Assembly (NCBI GenBank): GCA_031289015.1
Contig: JAITQG010000072.1
Location: forward strand, 70,846-130,939
Direction: 5' to 3'
Length of the DNA stretch: 60,094 nt
Source of the DNA: Lactobacillaceae bacterium
GTDB taxonomy: Bacteria > Bacillota > Bacilli > Lactobacillales > Lactobacillaceae
The position numbers and the translations under genes were made by a program. The notes beneath the pieces were generated by a model, which was not told where the DNA came from, ran no database searches, and worked only from the letters and a program-made list of their open reading frames with translations. Numbering within the stretch: position 1 is the stretch's first letter; every line of letters begins with the position of its first letter. Positions 44,458 through 53,446 of the stretch are shown here, piece by piece.

Positions 44458-45765
44458 TTATTCTTGCGTCTTTTCCTTTGCAAACTTATACAGCTCAGTT
44501 GCGGCCTTATCTGGCTTCATTTCACCAGCGACGACTTGTTGCAACAACAAAATGTAATGGTCTTTGATTTCGTTGTTATATGGGCTTTCGACGTTATTAG
44601 CGTTTTTATTGCCAATTTCTCCAACTAAGTCGACATAATCAATCAATTGCTTAGTTGTTGGATCTGCCTTAGTACTCAATTCATTTCGGACCTTAGTCAT
44701 GATTGGAACACCACGTTCGGCATTCAAAATTTTGTTAGCCTTCAAATCGTTTTCAAACCATGAAATGAATTTTGCCGCTTCCTTTTTCACCTTAGAATTC
44801 TTGGCAATACACATCATTTGGGCTGATGAAACGCTCACCGCTGGTACGTCTTTTTCCCGTTTTGGCAACGTAACCATCTTGATTTGGCGCTTTGACGCAT
44901 TTGTGACTGAAGTGATTTGGTTGGCAGCAATCCATGTCATGGCAGCCTTACCAGTAACCAAATAGTCACCTTCGATATCCTTGATTTCAGCGATGGCACC
45001 AGTATCTGGATATGCCCCCGCATCAACCAACTTTTTGCGCATTTCTAAGTAAGGCACCAATAATTTAGCATTCTTAAAGCCTAACTTCTTTGAGTCTGAA
45101 GCCTTATCAAAGAATTCTTGGCCCTTACCATATTGACCGACCCCTACAGTGGCACCGGCAATAAAGTCGTCAAAATTTGAAAAGCCGTAAATGCCCAACT
45201 TCTTGTGGATTTTTAAAGCAATGTCTTCAAATTCATCCCATGTCCAATCAGAAGTTGGTTCTGGAATCCCAGCTTTTTTGAAAATACTTGGATCATAAGC
45301 AATAGCATATGCCCCAGCCCCGTTCGAAATCCCTAATTGATCTTTATTGTATTTGGTCGTCTTCAAATATTGTTCAGACGTATCCGAAACATCAATCGTG
45401 CCGTCTTTAATATACTTGTTCAACGGTTGAATACTTGAGAGATATGTTTGGTAATTATTCCCCATTTGGAAAACATCCCAAACTGTTTTTGAGGCTTGGA
45501 GCGTATTCATTTTGGTGAAATAGCCATCAAAATCGTAAAATTCATAATCGATATCGATCTTGGGATGTAGTTTTTCATACATCTTAATAACTTTGACAGT
45601 GGCGTCATGACGAGTTTGCGCTCCCCACCAAGCCATCGTGATTTTGGTCTTTCCATCTTTGGTTTTCGTGCTCGTTCCATCACCCTTAGAAAAATGATTG
45701 ACCGCAAGCGCACCAACCGCTACAATAACCAAAACAATTCCTAAAATTTTTTGCCAAGACTTCAT
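44458..45765 (-). CDS. Carbohydrate ABC transporter substrate-binding protein (CUT1)
   Basis: This 435-residue extracellular solute-binding protein (SBP_bac_1 type) captures an oligosaccharide for the adjacent permeases. The N-terminus MKSWQKILGIVLVIVAVGALAV is a membrane segment, and there is no lipobox Cys. The protein may therefore stay anchored by an uncleaved helix rather than as a lipoprotein (inference). Family landmarks are ITMAWWGAQTRHDATVKVIKMYEK, SDWTWDEFEDIALKI and KAAMTWIAANQI. The start is the ATG at 45765 behind AAAGGAG. It is first gene of the operon, which contains no ATPase gene, so a shared MsmK-type ATPase must act in trans (inference). Confidence 0.92.
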   Translation of the reverse strand: MKSWQKILGIVLVIVAVGALAVNHFSKGDGTSTKTKDGKTKITMAWWGAQTRHDATVKVIKMYEKLHPKIDIDYEFYDFDGYFTKMNTLQASKTVWDVFQMGNNYQTYLSSIQPLNKYIKDGTIDVSDTSEQYLKTTKYNKDQLGISNGAGAYAIAYDPSIFKKAGIPEPTSDWTWDEFEDIALKIHKKLGIYGFSNFDDFIAGATVGVGQYGKGQEFFDKASDSKKLGFKNAKLLVPYLEMRKKLVDAGAYPDTGAIAEIKDIEGDYLVTGKAAMTWIAANQITSVTNASKRQIKMVTLPKREKDVPAVSVSSAQMMCIAKNSKVKKEAAKFISWFENDLKANKILNAERGVPIMTKVRNELSTKADPTTKQLIDYVDLVGEIGNKNANNVESPYNNEIKDHYILLLQQVVAGEMKPDKAATELYKFAKEKTQE

Positions 45766-45936
45766 TATAAAGTCTCCTTTCAAAATAGATAATATAATGT
45801 CTGCATAGTACGTTTATAACTAATCTATATTTTGTAGTTAAGACGTGAATATACATGCCCTAATTAGACCATTCATAAAGAAGATTTTATGACATTATGA
45901 GCAAGCTCCATGTTCTTGGACGAGTATGAACCGCAC

Positions 45937-45976
45937 AAAAAAACACCGTATCCGCAGATATACGAATTAGGTGTTT
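45937..45976 (-). terminator. Terminator of the tdk-prfA-prmC-sua5 operon
   Basis: AACACC...CGTAT and ATACG...GTGTT arms on the minus strand are followed by seven T, about 20 bp after sua5. Confidence 0.75.
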
Positions 45977-45995
45977 AAATTAAGCTTATTAGTAA

Positions 45996-47015
45996 CTATT
46001 CAGCGCTGAAAAATTGACCACCAGCTGCCTTTGCTAACCGATTATTATAGGCTGCATTGGCTTGCGTCGTCGGTAATGCAGCTACCAAGATTGTTTGAAT
46101 GTCAGCGCGGTCATCAAAATAGCGTAACCCCGCAAATAATTTACTAGCCGCTTGCGCACCATCATTACCGAGCGTCCAAACAAAGTCCATCCCCGCCAGT
46201 TGATGTTCAATAATTAAATCATTGGTCAACATCAAGCCGACTGGTTCTAACTGACTTTGTGCCCAAATAATGGCTTGGGTCCAATCGGCGTGATTCACCA
46301 TGTAAACTGTTTTATCTGGCGCATAATGCCGATACTTCATCCCCGGCGCTTTGGGTGTCTCGGTCGCACTGACATGGTGTTGCTCAGAATCAACCGGTAC
46401 ACCCAACACGGCTTGAATTTGATCCGGTGTGATTTGACCAGGTCGCAAAATCGCGGGCGTTGGCACTGATAAGTCCAACACGGTAGATTCAACCCCGATT
46501 TGCGTGGCCCCATCATCTAAGATACCCGCGATTTTACCATGCAAATCATGAAAAACGTGCTGGGCAGTAGTTGGGCTAGGCTTCCCCGATGTGTTTGCGG
46601 ACGGACCAACTAATGGTGTATCAGCAAGGCGAATCAATTCGCGTGTTAAATCATTGGCTGGCATCCGCGAGGCAACCGTGGTCAGGCCCCCAGTTACGGT
46701 TTTTGACACCGTATCAGGGATGGCTGGCAAAATAATGGTCAGCGGCCCGGGCCAAAAGGCATCCATAACTTGTTTTGCCCGTGCATCAACAATTGCATAG
46801 CGTTCGACTTGCTCCGCCTCTGCCACGTGAACAATTAATGGATTATCAGATGGCCGCCCTTTAGCTGCATAGACTTTGCCAACAGCTGCCTCATTAAATG
46901 CATCAGCGCCCAAGCCATACACCGTCTCAGTTGGAAAAGCCACCAACGCTCCACGTTTGATGGCTTTAACAGCTTGATTCAATTCACTTGCTTGCCAAAT
47001 TTTAGTTTCCATCAT
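45996..47015 (-). CDS. L-threonylcarbamoyladenylate synthase (Sua5/TsaC2)
   Basis: This 339-residue enzyme makes threonylcarbamoyl-AMP for the t6A37 modification of ANN-decoding tRNAs. The YrdC domain occupies about 10-195: RGALVAFPTETVYGLGADA, KGRPSDNPLIVHV, FWPGPLTII and VGPSANTSGKPSPT. The C-terminal Sua5 domain (about 225-339) includes APGMKYRHYAPDK in the linker. Full length for the two-domain type. It follows prmC by 19 bp. Confidence 0.96.
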   Translation of the reverse strand: MMETKIWQASELNQAVKAIKRGALVAFPTETVYGLGADAFNEAAVGKVYAAKGRPSDNPLIVHVAEAEQVERYAIVDARAKQVMDAFWPGPLTIILPAIPDTVSKTVTGGLTTVASRMPANDLTRELIRLADTPLVGPSANTSGKPSPTTAQHVFHDLHGKIAGILDDGATQIGVESTVLDLSVPTPAILRPGQITPDQIQAVLGVPVDSEQHHVSATETPKAPGMKYRHYAPDKTVYMVNHADWTQAIIWAQSQLEPVGLMLTNDLIIEHQLAGMDFVWTLGNDGAQAASKLFAGLRYFDDRADIQTILVAALPTTQANAAYNNRLAKAAGGQFFSAE

Positions 47016-47034
47016 TTGTGCCTTCTTATTTGCA

Positions 47035-47895
47035 TTAATTCTGTTTTGAAACTCTCAACATGCGATCGTGGCCCGATAAATCTTGCCGCAATTCAACGGC
47101 AACATCAGGCAATTCACCAAAGACGCCCAATAAAGTTGGTCCTTGCAAGTAGCCAATTTCAAAATACGCCACACCCTTTGGATTCAGGTGATCCAATAAT
47201 TCAGTAGCAATTTGCTTATAGAGCGCATAGCCTTCATCATCTGCAAACAGGGCCAATTCAGGTTCGTAAATCAAAACTGATTCATCCATCACGTCTTTTT
47301 CGGCCTCACCAATATATGGTGGATTGCTAACAATCAAATCGAATTTGCCATCAATTTTAGCAAACAAATCACTTTCGACAAACTTCACATCGAGGTTAAA
47401 TTTTTCCGCATTAGCTTTAGCAACTTCAAGTGCATCATGGGAAATATCGCTTAAAGTCACTTGCCAATTTGGTCGTTGATCAGCCAATGTTAGGCCGATT
47501 GCGCCTGAACCAGTGCCCAAATCCAACACCGTTAAGTCGGTGCCTTTACCATTAGCTTTGAGAATCCATTCGACGATTTCTTCGGTTTCTTGGCGTGGAA
47601 TCAATACGCGTCGGTCAACACTAAATTCGCGTCCATAAAAAGCCGCCGTCCCAAGTGCATATTGCACCGGGAGGCCACCTTGAATTGAGCGCACCGCTAC
47701 TTCAAAGCGAATGCGTTTTTCGTCCTCAATGACCGTATTTAAATTGTTGTTGAGTTGCGGATAGCTCCAGTTCATCATCCCGGTGAGGAGATAATCTAGT
47801 TGCGCCATCCGTTCGTCCTTATCGTGCATGTATGGTTCTAACCGGAAATCACCCCAATTGCGGAGGGCTTGAAACGTCATTTGCTCTTCAAACAT
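47035..47895 (-). CDS. prmC: Release factor glutamine methyltransferase
   Basis: This 286-residue enzyme N5-methylates the GGQ glutamine of release factors. The N-terminal helical domain is followed by the SAM motif VLDLGTGSGAIGLTLA and the signature LIVSNPPYIGEAEKDVM, with PRQETEEIVEWIL preceding. It lies 14 bp after prfA, its substrate's gene. Confidence 0.96.
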   Translation of the reverse strand: MFEEQMTFQALRNWGDFRLEPYMHDKDERMAQLDYLLTGMMNWSYPQLNNNLNTVIEDEKRIRFEVAVRSIQGGLPVQYALGTAAFYGREFSVDRRVLIPRQETEEIVEWILKANGKGTDLTVLDLGTGSGAIGLTLADQRPNWQVTLSDISHDALEVAKANAEKFNLDVKFVESDLFAKIDGKFDLIVSNPPYIGEAEKDVMDESVLIYEPELALFADDEGYALYKQIATELLDHLNPKGVAYFEIGYLQGPTLLGVFGELPDVAVELRQDLSGHDRMLRVSKQN

Positions 47896-47909
47896 TGAAA
47901 TTCTCTCTC

Positions 47910-48989
47910 TTAGTTCTTCAAATCTTCCATCTTGGCAGTTTGTTCGGCGATCACCAATGCATCAATCACATCGTCTAATTCACCGTTCATGATGCGGTCC
48001 AACTTGTTTAATGACAAGCCAATTCGGTGATCCGTCACCCGGTTTTGGGGATAGTTGTATGTCCTAATGCGTTCGGAACGATCCCCAGATCCAACGGCCG
48101 TCTTACGTTGTTCAGCATATTCAGCTTCGTTTTGTGAAGCATAAAAATTATACACACGGGCCTTCAAAATTTCCATGGCCTTGGCCCGGTTTTGTTGTTG
48201 TGAACGTTGATCTTGCATCGCTACAACAACCCCCGTTGGCAAGTGAGTCATTCGCACGGCTGAAGAAGTCTTGTTAATGTGTTGACCTCCAGCCCCAGAT
48301 GAACGATAAACATCGACGCGCAAATCTTTTTCTTCAATTTCAATGTCGACATCTTCGTATTCAGGCATAACGCCAACGGTGGCCGTTGAAGTATGCACAC
48401 GCCCAGCTGATTCAGTTTCAGGCACACGTTGAACACGATGCGCGCCGTTTTCAAACTTCAACTTTGAATAGACGTTTTCACCTGAAATCATCAACACGAT
48501 TTCTTTGTAGCCACCGATTTCAGTTTTGTTTTCATCGACAACTTCGACCGACCAGCCTTGCTTTTCAGCATATCGCCCGTACATGTCATACAAATTAGCC
48601 GCAAACAAAGCCGCTTCGTCACCACCAGCTGCCCCGTGGATTTCCATGATGATATTTTTGTCATCATTTGGATCCTTAGGCAACAACAAAATCTTAAGTT
48701 GATCTTCCATAGCCGTCTTTTCAGCGGTCAATTCTTTCAACTCTTCTTTAGTCAATTCTTCCATCTCAGGGTCGAGTTTTTCACGCAATAATTCATTGTC
48801 GCCCTCAATGCCTTCAACGACTTGCTTGTAGTGGCGGAAGACATCAACAGTGTCGCGCAAACTACCTTCTTCTTTTGAGAGTGCCATAAACCGATTGGTG
48901 TCCCCAATCACATCTGGGTCACTCAACAATTCGCTAATTTCGTCATAACGATCAACGATTGACTGAACTTTTTCAAATATATCATCCAT
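47910..48989 (-). CDS. prfA: Peptide chain release factor 1
   Basis: This 359-residue factor recognises UAA/UAG. The GGQ loop is [19 protein letters not shown], and the codon-recognition segment contains [26 protein letters not shown] upstream. Complete. It lies 17 bp downstream of tdk in the usual order. Confidence 0.98.
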   Translation of the reverse strand: MDDIFEKVQSIVDRYDEISELLSDPDVIGDTNRFMALSKEEGSLRDTVDVFRHYKQVVEGIEGDNELLREKLDPEMEELTKEELKELTAEKTAMEDQLKILLLPKDPNDDKNIIMEIHGAAGGDEAALFAANLYDMYGRYAEKQGWSVEVVDENKTEIGGYKEIVLMISGENVYSKLKFENGAHRVQRVPETESAGRVHTSTATVGVMPEYEDVDIEIEEKDLRVDVYRSSGAGGQHINKTSSAVRMTHLPTGVVVAMQDQRSQQQNRAKAMEILKARVYNFYASQNEAEYAEQRKTAVGSGDRSERIRTYNYPQNRVTDHRIGLSLNKLDRIMNGELDDVIDALVIAEQTAKMEDLKN

Positions 48990-49006
48990 TATTTAAATTC
49001 TCACTT

Positions 49007-49609
49007 CTACTTATAGGTCTGCATGCGCTTTGCCAATGCAACTAGGTCCGGGTGATTATAATGTTGGCGACAAACTGGCATATATGCTTCATCGCCCCCA
49101 ATTTGGACTTGTTCACCATCATAAACTGGTTGTCCATCTGACACACGCAGATTCATCAAAGCCTTGCGGGTACAAAACGAACATAAGGTTTTCATTTCTT
49201 CAATCTTGTCCGCAAATAGTAACAAGGCTTCTGAGCCAGGGAACAAATGATTGAAGGCATCGTTTTTCAAACCAAATGCCATCACTGGGATTTGCAATTC
49301 ATCAACGACTTGGGTTAATTGCAACACTTGGACTTTGGTCATGAATTGGGCTTCATCGATGAGGACAGCAGAAATATCAGGGTGGGTATCTTTGACAAGA
49401 ACGAACAAATCATCTTGATCGTGAATGGCGATGGCGGGGCGTTGCATACCGATGCGTGATGCGATTTCACCAATTTCGGTGCGGTTGTCCAATGCGCTAG
49501 TTAGCAATAGGACGTGGCGGTTTTGAACTTCGTAGTTGTGGGCAACTTTTAGAATTTCAATACTTTTGCCACTGGCCATTGCTCCGTAGCGGAAAAATAA
49601 TTGAGCCAT
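49007..49609 (-). CDS. tdk: Thymidine kinase
   Basis: This 200-residue type II thymidine kinase has P-loop [15 protein letters not shown] and Walker B-like [12 protein letters not shown]. The structural zinc ligands are CSFC and CRQH. The lasso segment is [16 protein letters not shown]. It salvages thymidine and heads tdk-prfA-prmC-sua5. A TATAAT (complement of 49669-49674) lies about 60 bp upstream. Confidence 0.97.
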   Translation of the reverse strand: MAQLFFRYGAMASGKSIEILKVAHNYEVQNRHVLLLTSALDNRTEIGEIASRIGMQRPAIAIHDQDDLFVLVKDTHPDISAVLIDEAQFMTKVQVLQLTQVVDELQIPVMAFGLKNDAFNHLFPGSEALLLFADKIEEMKTLCSFCTRKALMNLRVSDGQPVYDGEQVQIGGDEAYMPVCRQHYNHPDLVALAKRMQTYK

Positions 49610-49750
49610 GCTCTGCTCCTTTTTTGTGGGGGTTTTATTTTGTTATTTGTTTAGTATCTCAAACAAACATTATACTCCGAATTGGGGGTGTTTTGGAAGA
49701 GCTGTTTTGTGGTGTGGTTCAGAGTTGGTTGGGTCGCCCCTTTGGTGCGA

Positions 49751-49942
49751 AGGATTTTAGGATTGGTTAGGGAATTGACTTCGCTTTGCTACTGTTGAAG
49801 GGGGCGACACGAATCAATACGACCAAAATTTCATGCCCCAAGAACAGGGGCCATGAAATTGGTCTTAATTGTTTCGCTACCTCGCTTAACCCCCTACAAC
49901 AGCAGCAAAGCTCCGCCAATTCCCTAACCAACCCTAAAATCC
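49751..49942. repeat. 192 bp imperfect palindrome in the tdk-gatD gap
   Basis: The outer arms 49751-49804 and 49890-49942 are about 85 percent identical when one is inverted (shared GATTTTAG, TTGGTTAGGGAATTG, CTTTGCT, CTGTTG). Inside is a tight hairpin, CCAAAATTTCATG.CCCC (49822-49838) with GGGGCCATGAAATTGG (49847-49862). The 49610-50290 gap has no coding sequence; it also holds a second repeat (50121-50218) and the gatD terminator. Confidence 0.85.
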
Positions 49943-50120
49943 CGGCCTCCTCTTCGTTCCGGCCCTAAAACTTCAACCGTACTCCATTACTTTTTTAATC
50001 TCGTAACATCACACTTAAATATAACGATTAATTATTGTCTAACATTCACTGACAAATCATTAGGTTAACTACTTTCTCGTCATCACATACCCAGTACACA
50101 CGAAATGAACAGTATGCACC

Positions 50121-50218
50121 AGCAAAGGAGCGAAGAAGTGAAGCAGAAGTTTTAGTAACCGGAAGGAGCTAAAGCGACTGGAGGTTGGTGTTTTGACTTG
50201 GTGGTGGCAAGGGGCACC
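50121..50218. repeat. Interspersed repeat, copy 1 (GGAAGGAGCTAAAGCGACTGG core)
   Basis: The core 50161-50181 is identical for 21 bp to 59920-59940, with related flanks on both sides (AGAAGTT.TAG before; GG.GGTGG..CAAGGGC after). It lies between tdk and gatD. Confidence 0.85.
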
Positions 50219-50234
50219 AAAAACCCACCAACAA

Positions 50235-50269
50235 AAAGAAAAAGAGCCAAGCAACCAAAGCTCGACTCT
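50235..50269 (-). terminator. Terminator of murT-gatD
   Basis: AGAGTCGAGC and GCTTGGCTCT form a 10 bp stem (two wobbles) on the minus strand, followed by five T. Confidence 0.75.
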
Positions 50270-50290
50270 ATAAATCTTAAATGTGTAAAA

Positions 50291-50998
50291 TTAAAAGCTC
50301 TCAGCAACAACCCCAGCAAGTTTAGCCCCCCAATCAACATCAGGGTACTTTCTAAGCAAAGCAATTTCCAAAACCCGCAAAGCCAAATTTCCATTCCGAG
50401 TAAAAATCGGCCCATGAAAATAAGTCCCGTAAACGTTCTTGTAAATCAAGCCTTCACTACCATCTTCACCATTATTCCCATTACCTTGCACAATGTTGCC
50501 CAAAGGCCGTTCATCATCACTTAAAAATGTCCGCCCCTGGTGGTTTTCAAACCCGCGATATTCTTGCTTAGTTTCTTTGTTTTTTACCAACACATTGCCA
50601 ATAAACCGGTTGTGAGGTTGATTGAGCGTGTAATGATCCATCGCTGCAATCCCTTCAATCCGCGTCCCATCTGCCAATAAGAAGTATTGACCAAGCAATT
50701 GAAACCCGCCACAAACTCCCAACAATGGCCCATCATTTTCGATGTAGCGCTTGATGGCTTCAGCTTTATTTGGTAAATCGTGGGAAACCACTTCTTCTTC
50801 GTAGTCTTGCCCACCACCAAATAAGACGAAATCAAATTTGGTATCGTCAAATTCGTCACCCAACGACACCATTTCAACATCGACATCAACGCCGATTTGA
50901 TTGGCATAATACCGCAGAGCAACGATATTGCCGTAGTCGCCATACGTGTTCATTAAATCCGCATACAAATGGGCGGCGTGAATTACATATTCTGACAT
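50291..50998 (-). CDS. gatD: Lipid II isoglutaminyl synthase, glutamine amidotransferase subunit
   Basis: This 235-residue class I glutaminase supplies ammonia to MurT. The nucleophile Cys96 is in LLGVCGGFQLLGQYF, and the catalytic His is in GTYFHGPIFTRN. The complex amidates the D-Glu of lipid II to D-isoglutamine, which is needed for efficient cross-linking. It starts three bases after murT ends, so the two are coupled. Confidence 0.94.
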   Translation of the reverse strand: MSEYVIHAAHLYADLMNTYGDYGNIVALRYYANQIGVDVDVEMVSLGDEFDDTKFDFVLFGGGQDYEEEVVSHDLPNKAEAIKRYIENDGPLLGVCGGFQLLGQYFLLADGTRIEGIAAMDHYTLNQPHNRFIGNVLVKNKETKQEYRGFENHQGRTFLSDDERPLGNIVQGNGNNGEDGSEGLIYKNVYGTYFHGPIFTRNGNLALRVLEIALLRKYPDVDWGAKLAGVVAESF

Positions 50999-51001
50999 GC
51001 T

Positions 51002-52354
51002 TTATTCCCCCATTCCACCTTTGATATAGCCTTGCGTGGCCAACTCACCGCGCAACTGCAACATTGCTGTATACGTGGCCGCGATGTACACATGCTTAGT
51101 CGGCATGTCTTTAATCGCTTTGATTACATCCTTTAAATCCGGATATGTTGGGTGGTCACCATACCCGGCCATTTTCAAACGCACGTACAAATCCTTGTAG
51201 CGCTCGCCACCCGTGGCAATCGTTTGGACTCCCATTGATTTGAGTGATTCAAAATCAGCATCCCAAATCCAACTCGTGTCAATCCCGTCTGCATAATTAG
51301 CATTTAAGAGCGCAATTAATGAAAAGGGCTCGTCATCAGTCTTCATCATGTCGAGGACTTGATTAGCCCCCACCGGATTTTTAATCAAAACAATCGTGAC
51401 TTCCTTATCGTCGACCTTGAAGGCTTCTTGGCGGCCAAAAATTTGCGCATTTGACTCAAAGGCATGCTTGATTTGTTCAGTTCCCACCTCTAACCAGCGT
51501 CCCACCGCATAGGCAGCCAACGCGTTGTAAACGTTGTACAACCCACCAACTTCAATTTGGAAGGCTGCCCCATCGATGTCGACATTTGAAAATTGCGGTG
51601 ATAATTTATTGATTTTAGTGACTGCATAATCCAATTCAGGCCGGGCAAAATCACTCGTGGTTGAGAAATAATAACCTTGGTTGGCATACGTACGGAAATG
51701 ATATGACAACACCGTATCGTCAATTGGTGAAAGCACCCCATCCGTGTTATGTGGCGCCCGTTCTTGGCCAGTCGCTGGTAAATGGTTGAAGCCATAATAA
51801 ATTTTTGGATTAGGTAAATTACCGCGCATGAAAATTGGTGAATCTGCATTGGCAATCACTGTGGCTTTGGGGCATAGACGAATGCCGTTTAAAATTTTAT
51901 CGTAGGTCGTGTAAATTTCGCCATACCGATCCATTTGATCCCGGAAAATATTGGTTAACACGAACGCTTTGGGCTTCAATTGGCGGGCCACTTCTTCTAC
52001 GTTAGCCTCATCGACTTCTAGGACCGCCAGTGGCTTTTGCGTCTTGTCTTGCACTTTGGCCGTCAACATCGTCCCGGCAATCCCTTGCATCATATTTGAG
52101 CCAGACGGATTAGTGATGACATCCGCGTATTTTTCACGCAATACCCGGGTGGTTAACGCCGTCGTCAGGGTCTTGCCATTCGTGCCCGTGATGATGATGA
52201 CGTCGTATTTATCGGCGACCGTTTGTAAAATTTGCGGATCAATTTTGGTTGCTAATTTTCCCGGCAATGAAGTCCCACCACGGTGCAACACATCATGTAA
52301 CCCCCAGTAGGTGGCTTTGCCGACCAAGGTTGCAATTGAACTTTTCAAACTCAT
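51002..52354 (-). CDS. murT: Lipid II isoglutaminyl synthase, Mur ligase-like subunit
   Basis: This 450-residue ATP-dependent ligase partner of GatD has Walker A VIIITGTNGKTLTTALTTR and a Mur ligase middle domain with FRDQMDRYGEIYTTYDKIL. The C-terminal DUF1727 domain contains NPVGANQVLDMM and the active Asp in WDADFE. Characterised MurT proteins carry a Cys4 zinc ribbon inserted in the middle domain. Here the equivalent stretch (around DGVLSPIDDTVLSYHFRTYANQGYYFS, described not aligned) has no Cys, and the whole protein has one Cys. The fold may be held without zinc (inference). Confidence 0.94.
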   Translation of the reverse strand: MSLKSSIATLVGKATYWGLHDVLHRGGTSLPGKLATKIDPQILQTVADKYDVIIITGTNGKTLTTALTTRVLREKYADVITNPSGSNMMQGIAGTMLTAKVQDKTQKPLAVLEVDEANVEEVARQLKPKAFVLTNIFRDQMDRYGEIYTTYDKILNGIRLCPKATVIANADSPIFMRGNLPNPKIYYGFNHLPATGQERAPHNTDGVLSPIDDTVLSYHFRTYANQGYYFSTTSDFARPELDYAVTKINKLSPQFSNVDIDGAAFQIEVGGLYNVYNALAAYAVGRWLEVGTEQIKHAFESNAQIFGRQEAFKVDDKEVTIVLIKNPVGANQVLDMMKTDDEPFSLIALLNANYADGIDTSWIWDADFESLKSMGVQTIATGGERYKDLYVRLKMAGYGDHPTYPDLKDVIKAIKDMPTKHVYIAATYTAMLQLRGELATQGYIKGGMGE

Positions 52355-52411
52355 GGTGTCTGCCTCCTAATCGTTTTTCTTAATACTAACTATTTTACCA
52401 TTGAAAATCAC

Positions 52412-52448
52412 AAAAAACGACCGACTACTTACTTGGCAGTCGGTCGTT
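52412..52448 (-). terminator. Terminator of manA
   Basis: AACGACCGACT and AGTCGGTCGTT form a perfect 11 bp stem followed by six T on the minus strand. Confidence 0.88.
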
Positions 52449-52453
52449 ATTTA

Positions 52454-53422
52454 TTAACGTGAAAGGGGACCTGGGGTTGATGAAATAATGGTTAAATCAC
52501 CACTAATTTGCCATTCTGCCGCGTGGGCTGGAATGATGAAGCTCTGCCCTAATGCCAATGGATACTCTTTACGCTCAATCGTGATTGAACCTGAACCACT
52601 AATTACCGTGGCTTGCGTATACGGTGCTTGCTTAGTAAAGTAGGCATCCCCATTGACTTCAACCTTGAACACACTAAAGTACGGTGCCGCTACTAAGGTT
52701 GTCTTCTTCAAAGCGCCCATGGTAACCACGCTTTGTTCTGGTGCAGCTGGTGTGAATGGAATCGTTGTCACGTTCTTGGCATCTTCTAAATGCAATTCAC
52801 GCAAGACCCCAGTTTCTGGATCTGGCCGATCAAAGTCATAGACGCGATACGTCACATCTGAACTTTGTTGGGTTTCGATGGCTAACACACCAGCGCCCAA
52901 TGCATGCAAAGTTCCAGCTGGTACGTAGTAGAAATCACCGGCTTTAACGGGCTCTTTGCGCAAAAGTTTATCCCACTCGCCATTATCAACCATTTCGTTG
53001 AATTCGGCTTTAGTCTTGGCATTGTGCCCAAAATAAATTTGGGCATCTGGTGTGGCTGCCAAAATGTACCATGACTCGGTCTTACCAAGTTCGCCATTAT
53101 TATGTTCAGCCGCATAAGCATCACCGGGGTGGACTTGGACTGACAGGTCTTTGTTGGCATCCAAAAACTTGACCAACAATGGATATGGCCGCTCTGGATC
53201 ATTGTTATCAAATAAATCAGGGCGGGCTTGCCACAATTGGGCCAACGTCATGCTTGCATACTTTTCAGTTTCAATTGGTGATACGCCGTTTGGATGACCG
53301 GAAACAATCCAAGCTTCTCCAGTTGTCTCACTTGGTAGGTCAAAGCCGAATTGCTCACGAATTGCTGTGCCACCCCACATTTTTTCATGCAAGACGGGCT
53401 TTAAGAAAATTGGTTCTGCCAT
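52454..53422 (-). CDS. manA: Mannose-6-phosphate isomerase, class I
   Basis: This 322-residue zinc cupin interconverts mannose-6-P and fructose-6-P. The metal site LSVQVHPGDAYAAEHNNGELGKTE is intact, as is the signature segment IETQQSSDVTYRVYDFDR. The ATG at 53422 follows GGAGG at seven bases. It lies 24 bp downstream of the MucBP-like gene and is followed by a terminator. Confidence 0.95.
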   Translation of the reverse strand: MAEPIFLKPVLHEKMWGGTAIREQFGFDLPSETTGEAWIVSGHPNGVSPIETEKYASMTLAQLWQARPDLFDNNDPERPYPLLVKFLDANKDLSVQVHPGDAYAAEHNNGELGKTESWYILAATPDAQIYFGHNAKTKAEFNEMVDNGEWDKLLRKEPVKAGDFYYVPAGTLHALGAGVLAIETQQSSDVTYRVYDFDRPDPETGVLRELHLEDAKNVTTIPFTPAAPEQSVVTMGALKKTTLVAAPYFSVFKVEVNGDAYFTKQAPYTQATVISGSGSITIERKEYPLALGQSFIIPAHAAEWQISGDLTIISSTPGPLSR

Positions 53423-53446
53423 GGTACATTCCTCCAAATTAATTGC

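Noticed and set aside
45790-45880. cre site before the sugar-binding protein gene
   Set aside because: Best match (TATAAACGTACTAT) differs at two conserved positions and is not symmetric.
50069-50254. 61-codon minus-strand ORF next to gatD
   Set aside because: It reads through the interspersed repeat and the gatD terminator; no coding evidence.
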